A stretch of DNA of 64,000 nucleotides, taken from NCBI RefSeq assembly GCF_010122465.1, contig NZ_WLZY01000008.1:62001-126000 (forward strand). Direction: 5' to 3'. Both the position numbers and the translations under genes were made by a program. Position 1 is the stretch's first letter. Every line of letters starts with the position of its first letter. Source of the stretch: Phytoactinopolyspora mesophila. Lineage in GTDB: Bacteria; Actinomycetota; Actinomycetes; Jiangellales; Jiangellaceae. Below the pieces are notes generated by a model. The model saw only the letters and a program-made list of their open reading frames with translations, had not been told where the DNA came from and did no database searches. Positions 1 to 6,590 of the stretch are shown piece by piece.

Positions 1-2
1 TC

Positions 3-500
3 GCGCAGCTGTCTGCCATGTTCGACGGCCAAGCCGCGGCGGCCTCGGCACCGCTGAGCGACGACCACGTCGAAGCCATGCTCACCGCGCAACGCTCGAT
101 CGCCGTGCAGCATGGGGCAGATCCGGAACTCGCGGCCGCCGCCGCCCGCCGGGGGCTGGTCCTCCGCGACGGCGCGACCTTCGTCCGGCCGGGTCCCGAG
201 ACGGCCAACGCGCTACGCGACAGTGTCCAGACCGACAGCCTGCCGGTGTTCGCGGAGCTCACGATGCCGGTCTTGCTGGTGCTCGCCACCAACAGCGTGC
301 CGCAGGTACCAGCCGAGCTGGAACCGCTGATGACCGCCTTCCGCGCGGGCTTGCGCCGCGACGTCGATGTCCTGATTGCGGCGAACCCGTCCATCTCGAT
401 CCACGAGATGGACGCGAGCCACGCCATGCTGTCCGAGAAGCCCGCCGATGTCGCCGAGAGCATCACATCCTTCGTTGCCCGGGTCCTAGGAACTCGTTGA
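3..500 (+). CDS. alpha/beta hydrolase, C-terminal part (5' truncated by window edge)
   Basis: The frame is open to the window edge, so the N-terminal half with the nucleophile elbow lies outside. The visible 165 residues resemble the C-terminal half of an alpha/beta-hydrolase. There is a cap-like helical region, then the strand MPVLLVLATNS, which normally precedes the acid loop, and a late DASHAML segment whose His is the expected third member of the catalytic triad. The substrate cannot be inferred. The gene converges on the sigma-factor gene, with only 19 bp between the two stop codons. Family assignment rests on fold-level pattern only. Confidence 0.6.
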   Translation, partial: AQLSAMFDGQAAAASAPLSDDHVEAMLTAQRSIAVQHGADPELAAAAARRGLVLRDGATFVRPGPETANALRDSVQTDSLPVFAELTMPVLLVLATNSVPQVPAELEPLMTAFRAGLRRDVDVLIAANPSISIHEMDASHAMLSEKPADVAESITSFVARVLGTR

Positions 501-519
501 GGCCGCCAGTGGGAGCGCC

Positions 520-1749
520 CTAGATGTCCAGCTCGTCAGCGCGGTCGAGCAGCGCGCGGCGTTCGGGCTCGGAGTGGGCAAGCGCGGCGGCCTGCCTGAA
601 CAAGGTGGCTGCCCGGCCGGATTCGCCGGCATGGGCGGTGAGATCGGCCTCCGCGGCCACCGCGAGCGGGTGCTCGTCCAGCGCGCCCCCGGCGCGGGCG
701 GCTTGCAGGAGCGCCAGCCCGGCCGCAGGACCGTGCGCGTAACCATGCGCGACTGCACGGTTCAGCTCGATCACCGGTGACGGCTGGATCCGGGCGAGGT
801 CGTCGTACGATCGGGCGATCGTCGCCCAATCGGTGGTATCGGACGACGGCGCCACGGCATGGCAGGCAGCGATCCGGGCCTGCAGCGTGTACGGACCGCC
901 CTCCCGCTGTATCCCGGCGAGGATGTTGAGGCCTTCGGCGATGGCATCGTGGTCCCAGCGGCTGCGGTCCTGCTTGTCGAGCGTCGTCAGATTGCCGCCG
1001 GGGTCGCGCCGGGCGTCGCGCCGTGAGTGCTGGAAGAGAAACAGGGCCAGTAATCCGGAGACCTCGGATTGACCCGGCATCAGCCGCTCGAGCAACCTGG
1101 CCAGGCGGATTGCCTCGTCGGCGAACGCGGGCTCGCCGTCGGCGTCGTAGCCACGAGTGAACAGCAGGTACAGCACGGCCAGCACGCCGGGCAGGCGCTC
1201 GTCGAGCTCTGTGCCCTGGGGGACCCGATACGGGATCCCTGCCTGTGCGATCTTCGCCTTTGCCCTGGTCAGGCGGCGAGTCATGGTCGACTCAGTGACC
1301 AGCAGCGCGTGCGCGATGTCAGCGGTCGCCACACCACAGATCGTGCGCAGCGTCAGCGCCACCCGCGCTTCGAGCGTGAGCGCGGGGTGGCAGCAGGTGA
1401 AGATGAGCCTCAGGCGGTCGTCCACGACCTCTCCCCTGCCTGGATCGGGACTCGAAGCCACAAAGGTGACCGCGGCCAGCTCCTCCAGCTTGCGACGTTC
1501 CACGGACGCGCGCCGCAGCACGTCGACGGCGCGGTTACGGGCCACCGTCATCAACCAGCCACCGGGGTTACCCGGGACACCGTCCGCCGGCCATTTCTCG
1601 AGGGCGACGGTAAGTGCATCCTGGGCGCAGTCTTCGGCCAGCGTCCAGTCGCCGGTGACACGAATCAGCGCGGCGACGATCCTTGGGTAGTAATCCGTGC
1701 ACGCGGCCGCGACAGCCGCAGCCGTCGCGGCCGGGTGCGAATCGGACAC
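520..1749 (-). CDS. ECF sigma factor of the ECF42 type (sigma-70 regions 2 and 4 plus DUF6596-like C-terminal extension)
   Basis: This is a 409-residue group IV sigma factor. Region 2 (about residues 15-80) contains DWTLAEDCAQDALTVAL and the GWLMTVARNRAVDVLRR helix. Region 4 (about 125-180) contains ATADIAHALLVTESTMTRRL. The remaining 220 residues form a helical, TPR-like extension ending near LDRADELDI, twice the length of a minimal ECF. I chose the GTG at 1749 because the frame upstream runs back through the DGPF gene; it begins 4 nt after that gene's TGA, so the two are translationally linked. Such long ECFs paired with a DGPF/YCII protein instead of an anti-sigma factor are the ECF42 group. 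No anti-sigma gene is present. The extension is thought to regulate activity. Confidence 0.9.
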   Translation of the reverse strand: MSDSHPAATAAAVAAACTDYYPRIVAALIRVTGDWTLAEDCAQDALTVALEKWPADGVPGNPGGWLMTVARNRAVDVLRRASVERRKLEELAAVTFVASSPDPGRGEVVDDRLRLIFTCCHPALTLEARVALTLRTICGVATADIAHALLVTESTMTRRLTRAKAKIAQAGIPYRVPQGTELDERLPGVLAVLYLLFTRGYDADGEPAFADEAIRLARLLERLMPGQSEVSGLLALFLFQHSRRDARRDPGGNLTTLDKQDRSRWDHDAIAEGLNILAGIQREGGPYTLQARIAACHAVAPSSDTTDWATIARSYDDLARIQPSPVIELNRAVAHGYAHGPAAGLALLQAARAGGALDEHPLAVAAEADLTAHAGESGRAATLFRQAAALAHSEPERRALLDRADELDI

Positions 1750-1753
1750 TCGA

Positions 1754-2089
1754 TCAACCGTCCAGATCGCCGAACGGGCGCAATTCCAGCCGCCCCTCCC
1801 GCGCCATCGGGTGCGCGCGAGCGATCTCGATCGCCTCATCCAGGTCAGCACACTCGAGAACGTCGTAGCCGACGATCACCTCTTTGGTCTCCGTGAACGG
1901 CCCGTCGGAGACCAGCAGCTCCCCGTTTCGCACGCGGACTGTCGTGGCCGCCGACGTCGGCGCCAGCGCATCGCCGTCCAGTCGCCGCCCTCGCGCATCG
2001 TTGTCCGCGACCCACGCCTCGATGTCCGGCGGATTGGTCTTGTCGGTGTCCGGCTCGGTATCCGTGCACACGAACATCATGTACTTCAT
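1754..2089 (-). CDS. YCII / DGPF-domain protein, partner of the ECF42 sigma factor
   Basis: This is a 111-residue protein beginning MKYMMFVCTD, with the diagnostic LLVSDGPFTETKE segment (DGPF motif) near residue 60 and the C-terminal DLDEAIEIARAHP helix of the YCII fold. Family members are small dimeric alpha+beta barrels. Their biochemical role alongside ECF42 factors is not settled. The ATG at 2089 follows a GGGGAG Shine-Dalgarno; a longer open frame upstream lacks family similarity. It is the first gene of a two-gene operon with the sigma factor, which starts 4 nt after its stop. Confidence 0.9.
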   Translation of the reverse strand: MKYMMFVCTDTEPDTDKTNPPDIEAWVADNDARGRRLDGDALAPTSAATTVRVRNGELLVSDGPFTETKEVIVGYDVLECADLDEAIEIARAHPMAREGRLELRPFGDLDG

Positions 2090-2155
2090 CTCTCGCGCTC
2101 CCCTGCCTGGTGATGCCACCAGTGTGGCGGCATCGTGTTGTGATGTCACCAAGGT

Positions 2156-2182
2156 GACGAACGGGGAGCGCGAATCCGGACA
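2156..2182 (-). promoter_or_regulatory. candidate ECF42 autoregulated promoter
   Basis: Read on the minus strand, TGTCCG (2177-2182) and CGTC (2156-2159) are separated by 17 bp, about 65 bp upstream of the DGPF start. Recalled ECF42 target promoters have TGTCGA at -35 and CGWC at -10, so one -35 base deviates. A perfect GTCACC-AA-GGTGAC dyad lies between this site and the gene. The site is proposed by pattern alone. Confidence 0.35.
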
Positions 2183-2224
2183 ACCACGTGCAACCACATC
2201 TTCCCGCCCGCTCGGCGGATCAGA

Positions 2225-2833
2225 TCAAGCCCGCCGAGGACCGAACGTCGTATCGAGTTGAGCGTTGAGCGCTCTGACCGCCGCTTCGGCCGGCAGGCCA
2301 GTGCTCAGCAGGTGGACCGCCAGCCCCTCGGCCATGGCGAACAACGCGGTGGCGGTGTGCTCCGGGTCGATGCCGGGCGCTGCCGAACCAGCGGACTGGG
2401 CCGAGCGAATCTGCTCGGTGATGAACTCGCGTACATCGGCGTTGTTCTCGCCGAGGACTTCTGCGGCAGTGCGCTTGGTCGCGGCGTAGGACGTGAAGGC
2501 CAGGGCCACGCGCCCATCGGCTCGCCCGGCCTCGTCGACAGGCAACAGGGTTGTCAACACGGCTCCGACCAACTCACGGGCGGACGGGTCGTCGCCGAGC
2601 TTCCTGACCGCTTCGGTCATCCGCTCCTCGAACCGCGCGCTGGCTGACTTCATCGCGAAGTCCATCATCGCTTCCTTCGTCGGGAAGTAGTGCTGAACCA
2701 TCCCCGACGTCACGCCGGCTTCGGCCGCGACGTGCCGCAGGCTCACCGCTTCCAAGCCTTGGTCCGCCGCCACCCTCATCAGCGCCGCAGCGATCCGCTC
2801 GCGCCGCTCCTGATGATCAACCTTTTTCGGCAC
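2225..2833 (-). CDS. TetR/AcrR family transcriptional regulator (DrrAB-linked)
   Basis: This 202-residue protein has an N-terminal TetR DNA-binding domain. The helix-turn-helix lies at about residues 28-52 (VSLRHVAAEAGVTSGMVQHYFPTKEAM) and is followed by a helical ligand-binding domain. It is divergently transcribed from the DrrAB-type exporter, and the 88-bp gap holds two matching dyads. The expected role is ligand-released repression of the exporter and of itself. The N-terminal MPKKVDHQERRERI start fits the family length. The inducer is unknown. Confidence 0.88.
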   Translation of the reverse strand: MPKKVDHQERRERIAAALMRVAADQGLEAVSLRHVAAEAGVTSGMVQHYFPTKEAMMDFAMKSASARFEERMTEAVRKLGDDPSARELVGAVLTTLLPVDEAGRADGRVALAFTSYAATKRTAAEVLGENNADVREFITEQIRSAQSAGSAAPGIDPEHTATALFAMAEGLAVHLLSTGLPAEAAVRALNAQLDTTFGPRRA

Positions 2834-2847
2834 GTCTCCATGCTTTC

Positions 2848-2903
2848 ACATTGCGACTGCATTGACAACGCCTCGCGCGCCGAATACATTGCAACTGCAA
2901 TGT
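2848..2903. promoter_or_regulatory. pair of TetR operators between the regulator and the DrrAB exporter
   Basis: The downstream copy, ACATTGCAACTGCAATGT (2886-2903), is an 8+2+8 palindrome. An imperfect copy, ACATTGCGACTGCATTGA, lies at 2848-2865, 38 bp away centre to centre. Both sit in the divergent promoter gap of the TetR gene and the ABC ATPase gene. The second site lies just upstream of the ATPase ribosome-binding site, where a bound repressor would block transcription. Confidence 0.7.
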
Positions 2904-2921
2904 AAAGAGAAAGGGCATCAC

Positions 2922-3923
2922 ATGACTCAGGAGCAAGCAGCACCGGCCATCGAGGTCACCGATCTGGTCAAGCGATTCGGCGAGACAACGGCCGTCGACG
3001 GCATCGATCTGGGCGTCGCCCGCGGCGCTGTCCTGGGGCTGCTCGGCCCCAACGGCGCGGGCAAGACCACAGTGGTGAGAGTCCTCGCCACCCTGTTGCG
3101 CCACGATGCCGGCGTGGCCCGTGTCTGCGGGTACGACGTTGCGCGCGACGCCCACCGCGTCCGGCAGCTGATCGGGGTGACAGGTCAGTACGCATCGATC
3201 GACGAAGGGCTGACGGGCTTTCAGAACCTCACCATGGTCGGCCGGCTCCTCGGGCTGTCGAGGGCACAGGCGAAGAGCCGAGCGGCTGAGTTGATCGAGA
3301 ACGCGGGCCTGGATGAGGCCGCCGCAAAGCCCGCGAAGACCTATTCCGGTGGCATGCGCCGCCGACTCGACCTCGCCGCCAGCCTGGTCAACCGGCCCGC
3401 TGTCGTCTTCCTCGACGAGCCGACCACCGGACTCGACCCCGCCAGACGAGGCGACACCTGGGACATGGTGCGTGAGCTGGCCACCCACGGCTCAACCGTT
3501 CTACTCACCACGCAGTATCTGGAAGAAGCGGACCATCTCGCCGACGAGATCGTGGTCCTCGACTCCGGGAAGGTCGCCGCACGGGGCACCCCCGACACGC
3601 TCAAACGACGCCTTGGCCGCCAAACACTCGACGTACGCGTCTCCGACCCTGTCCAGCTCGACGAAGCGGCCACCCGCATCGCACAGATCGTCCGAGCCGA
3701 TCCGATCGTCGACGTCCAGACCAGTCACCTCAGCGCTGCCGTCACTGACAGCCCCGCGATGCCCGCGATCGTGCGGAGCCTCGACGAGGCAGGCATCGAG
3801 ATCAGCGAACTGGCACTGCGCCTGCCCAGCCTGGACGACGTCTTCCTGACCCTGACCGGCCACCGCGCCACCACCGACGACGCGACCCCGACCGTGGGCG
3901 TGAGCCAAGGAGACGCATCATGA
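2922..3923 (+). CDS. DrrA-type ABC transporter ATP-binding protein
   Basis: This is a 333-residue nucleotide-binding subunit. Walker A GPNGAGKTT is near residue 41, the signature YSGGMRRRLDLA near 140, Walker B VVFLDEPTTGLDP near 160, and the H-loop region TTQYLEEADHLAD near 193. A C-terminal extension is typical of the daunorubicin-resistance DrrA family, which powers export of drugs or lipids. I chose ATG 2922 because AGAAAGGG sits 6 nt upstream; an in-frame ATG at 2862 would lie inside the operator region. Its stop overlaps the permease start by ATGA. Confidence 0.9.
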   Translation: MTQEQAAPAIEVTDLVKRFGETTAVDGIDLGVARGAVLGLLGPNGAGKTTVVRVLATLLRHDAGVARVCGYDVARDAHRVRQLIGVTGQYASIDEGLTGFQNLTMVGRLLGLSRAQAKSRAAELIENAGLDEAAAKPAKTYSGGMRRRLDLAASLVNRPAVVFLDEPTTGLDPARRGDTWDMVRELATHGSTVLLTTQYLEEADHLADEIVVLDSGKVAARGTPDTLKRRLGRQTLDVRVSDPVQLDEAATRIAQIVRADPIVDVQTSHLSAAVTDSPAMPAIVRSLDEAGIEISELALRLPSLDDVFLTLTGHRATTDDATPTVGVSQGDAS

Positions 3924-4738
3924 CCAGCAGCACACTCATGCCCACCCACCCAGGCGCGACACCACAGAAGCACGCCACCCCGTCACAGGCGCTGACCCAG
4001 TGCACAACGCTGTCGTGGCGAGGAATCGTCAAGATCCCCCGTCATCCGATGGGTCTGGCCGACGTGATCATCGGGCCGGCCATCTTTCTCGTCCTGTTCG
4101 GCTACGTCTTCGGCGGCGCGATCGCCGGGGACACCGACGGTTACCTCCAGTACGTCTTCCCCGGCATCCTCGGGATGATGACCCTGTTCGCCACCATGGG
4201 CGTCGGTGTCGCGCTGAGCAGCGACCTGTCGACAGGCATCTTCGACCGTTTCCGCAGCCTGCCCATCGTCCGCATCGCACCCCTGATCGGAGCGATCGGC
4301 AGCGACATCGTCCGCCAGATCATCTCACTCACCGCGCTCGTGGGCTTCGGCCTCCTCCTCGGAGTCCGGTTCAACGCCAGCATCTGGTCAGTCCTCGCCG
4401 GCTGCGCTCTCGCGCTGGCTTTCGCCCTCGCCTTGTCCTGGGTATGGGTCCTGCTCGCACTCGCCGTCAAAGACACCCAAGCAGTTCAGGGGCTCGGAGC
4501 GATCATCATCCTTCCCCTGGCCTTCGCCAGCAACATCTTCGTTCAGCCCGAGACCATGCCCGACTGGATGCAGACCATCGCGACCTGGAACCCCGTCGGC
4601 CATCTCGTCGACGCCGTCCGAGGCCTCATGATGGGCGGACCAGTGGCCCAGCCGGTGATGTACACCGTGATCTGGATGGCCGCCTTCGTCGTGATCTTCA
4701 CCCCGCTGTCCCTGATCGCCTACAAGCGCCGCGCCTAG
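3920..4738 (+). CDS. ABC-2 type (DrrB family) transporter permease
   Basis: This 272-residue membrane protein has a hydrophilic N-terminus and about six hydrophobic segments. The first is near LADVIIGPAIFLVLFGYVFG and the last is VIWMAAFVVIFTPLSLIAYKRRA. A conserved loop, FRSLPI-APLIGAIGSD, lies between TM2 and TM3. It is translationally coupled to the ATPase by a 4-nt overlap, so the two form one exporter. Regulation is expected through the divergent TetR. The gene ends tail-to-tail with the oxidoreductase gene, the stops overlapping by 4 bp. Confidence 0.88.
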   Translation: MTSSTLMPTHPGATPQKHATPSQALTQCTTLSWRGIVKIPRHPMGLADVIIGPAIFLVLFGYVFGGAIAGDTDGYLQYVFPGILGMMTLFATMGVGVALSSDLSTGIFDRFRSLPIVRIAPLIGAIGSDIVRQIISLTALVGFGLLLGVRFNASIWSVLAGCALALAFALALSWVWVLLALAVKDTQAVQGLGAIIILPLAFASNIFVQPETMPDWMQTIATWNPVGHLVDAVRGLMMGGPVAQPVMYTVIWMAAFVVIFTPLSLIAYKRRA

Positions 4739-5682
4739 AGGCGCATGACGACGTTGCCGACCTTGCGACCGGAGTCGATCCGCGCGTGCGCCTCGGCAAC
4801 CTCGGAGAGGTCGTAGGCGTGGTCGATGACCACCTTCAGTTCTCCGGCGGCGGCGAGGCTCAGGAGAAACTCGATGTCTTCCACCCGTTCTGTGGCGGTT
4901 CCGGCGACAACGTTGCCGCGGGCTCGGACCATCTCCGGCAGGTCGGCCACGACCAGCGCCAGCAGGCCGGACTCGCTGAGCAGCCGCCGTCCTGATCGGA
5001 TCGACAGGTTCCCGACGGTGTCGAGGACGGCATCGAACCGGTCGTTGCATTGCGCCAGGTCTTCCGTCTCGTAGTCGATGACCCTGGCCACCCCCAGCTC
5101 CGCCACCAGTTCGGTGTTGGGCCCGCTCGTGACGCCAGTGACAACCGCGCCGAGGTGCCTCGCCAGTTGCACGGCATTGGTGCCGATGGCGCCGGAGGCC
5201 CCGTTGATGAGAACGGCGCTGCCGGATGCCACTTTCAGCTTGTCCCGGAGGAAGAAGAGTGCGGTGGTTCCACCGAACAGCAGGCCGGCGGCTTCCTCGT
5301 GGCTCACCTCGTCCGGCTTCCGCACCAGCTTCTTGGCCGGAATCGCCACGTGTTCGGCGTAAGCGCCCATCTTGAGCCCGGTCATGCCGCATACGGCATC
5401 GCCGGGCTGGAAGCCAGTGACACCCGGACCGACCGCCTGCACCACACCCGAGAAAGAGCTGCCGAGGACGCGCCTTCGCGGCCGGAAGACGCCGAACATC
5501 AGCCGTGCGAACGGCGCGAAGCCACGGGGAAACCGAGCACCGCGGATGCGCGCGTCAGCCGACGTGGCCGCGACCGCACACACCCGCACCAGCACCTGAC
5601 CGGCGCCCGGCTTCGGCAGTGGGGCATCGACGATACGGAGGACGTCCGGCGGGCCGTACCTGTCGATCACGGCGACCTTCAC
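4735..5682 (-). CDS. NAD(P)-dependent quinone-oxidoreductase-like MDR protein
   Basis: This is a 315-residue zinc-independent medium-chain dehydrogenase/reductase. The GroES-like N-terminal half is followed by the nucleotide-binding LINGASGAIGTNAVQLARHLGA (about residues 150-172), and the protein ends ARIDSGRKVGNVVMRL. The zinc-ligand cysteines of true alcohol dehydrogenases are absent. The GTG start at 5682 has GGAGG just upstream. It is divergent from a TetR gene, with a CTTAC-N4-GTAAG dyad directly before the start, so it is probably repressed by that TetR. Substrate is unknown; reactive quinones or enones are usual for the family. Confidence 0.85.
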   Translation of the reverse strand: MKVAVIDRYGPPDVLRIVDAPLPKPGAGQVLVRVCAVAATSADARIRGARFPRGFAPFARLMFGVFRPRRRVLGSSFSGVVQAVGPGVTGFQPGDAVCGMTGLKMGAYAEHVAIPAKKLVRKPDEVSHEEAAGLLFGGTTALFFLRDKLKVASGSAVLINGASGAIGTNAVQLARHLGAVVTGVTSGPNTELVAELGVARVIDYETEDLAQCNDRFDAVLDTVGNLSIRSGRRLLSESGLLALVVADLPEMVRARGNVVAGTATERVEDIEFLLSLAAAGELKVVIDHAYDLSEVAEAHARIDSGRKVGNVVMRL

Positions 5683-5690
5683 GACGCCTC

Positions 5691-5737
5691 CTTACACTCG
5701 TAAGTCTTGCCGGTACGATAGCCTTACTGCCGTAAGG
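5691..5737. promoter_or_regulatory. two TetR operator dyads, CTTAC-N4-GTAAG
   Basis: CTTACACTCGTAAG (5691-5704) and CCTTACTGCCGTAAGG (5722-5737) share half-sites and a 4-nt spacer, with centres 32 bp apart. A lone GTAAGG half follows at about 5750. They fill the gap between the divergent oxidoreductase and TetR genes and would overlap both promoters. Confidence 0.7.
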
Positions 5738-5761
5738 ATGCAAGCGCCCGTAAGGATCGCC

Positions 5762-6406
5762 ATGACAGAGCGCCCGTCGCTGTCCCGAGAGCTGATCGTC
5801 GAAGCGGCGGTCCGCGTTGCCGACCGCGGCGGAATGGCTCAGGTCAGCATGCGCAACGTCGGCAAGGAACTCGGTGTCGAGGCGATGTCGCTCTACCACC
5901 ACCTCGCCGGGAAAGATGACCTCCTCGACGGCTTGGCGGACTGGATATTCACTCAGATCGAGTTGCCCGATCCCACCCACCCATGGCGCTCAGCCATGAG
6001 CGCGCGAGCAGCCTCCGCCCGAAGCGCATTGTCCAAGCATTCTTGGGCGCTGGGTCTGATCGAGTCGCGTCGCTCGCCTGGACCGGCGTTGCTCAGGCAC
6101 CACGACACCGTGCTCGGCTGCCTGCGGCACAACGGCTTTTCCTTGCGGCTGGCCGCCCATGCCTTTTCTGCCATCGACGCCTACGTGTACGGATTCGTGC
6201 TGACCGAGGTGAATCTGCCGTTCGAGGGGACTGACGGGCTCGATGAGCTGGTCGGTGAAATCCACGGGTCGATTCCGGCGGGGGCGTACCCGCATCTGAC
6301 CGAACTCATGACCGACCACGTGCTGGGCCGCGAATACTCCTACGCCGACGAGTTCGAATTCGGGCTCACGCTCATCCTGGACGGCCTCGAAGAACAACTG
6401 GGATGA
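5762..6406 (+). CDS. TetR family regulator with TetR_C-type ligand domain
   Basis: This is a 214-residue protein. The helix-turn-helix at about residues 25-50 reads MAQVSMRNVGKELGVEAMSLYHHLAGKDDLLDGL; its ALYHH-like recognition helix is typical of the TetR/TetR_C subclass. The C-terminal domain is about 140 residues. I chose ATG 5762 because of the AAGGA 7 nt upstream; an ATG at 5738 would abut the operator. It is divergent from the quinone-oxidoreductase-like gene and probably controls that gene and itself. Confidence 0.86.
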   Translation: MTERPSLSRELIVEAAVRVADRGGMAQVSMRNVGKELGVEAMSLYHHLAGKDDLLDGLADWIFTQIELPDPTHPWRSAMSARAASARSALSKHSWALGLIESRRSPGPALLRHHDTVLGCLRHNGFSLRLAAHAFSAIDAYVYGFVLTEVNLPFEGTDGLDELVGEIHGSIPAGAYPHLTELMTDHVLGREYSYADEFEFGLTLILDGLEEQLG

Positions 6407-6590
6407 TGCGGCGGGCGCGAGGTCCCGCCCCGGCTGCGTCGCCGGCACGAACGTGAACGTTTTTGTCTGAATATCCGACTGGCCCCCGCGGACTTGCGAC
6501 GATTGCCGGCAATTTCCACCGCACTTCGAGCTATTGACCATTTCGACTCGCAACCCCGTTCGCACACCCGCAACGACAGGAGTGAGATCA
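6407..6590. other. upstream region of the PL26-like gene, no gene seen
   Basis: This 184-bp gap is somewhat AT-richer than its surroundings. It holds a perfect 12-bp palindrome, ATTGCCGGCAAT (6502-6513), about 80 bp before the start codon; this could be an operator, but short palindromes occur by chance. An AGGAG ribosome-binding site lies 9 nt before the ATG at 6591. No small coding frame with a convincing start is visible. Confidence 0.4.

Noticed and set aside
1069-1896. Long open frame opposite the sigma-factor gene
   Set aside because: It is antisense to a recognised gene, rich in Arg/Gly/Pro/His as expected from GC-skewed shadow frames, and has no family pattern.
6502-6513. ATTGCCGGCAAT palindrome as a confirmed operator of the PL26-like gene
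   Set aside because: A single 12-bp palindrome without a neighbouring regulator is not enough; it is only mentioned in the gap description.
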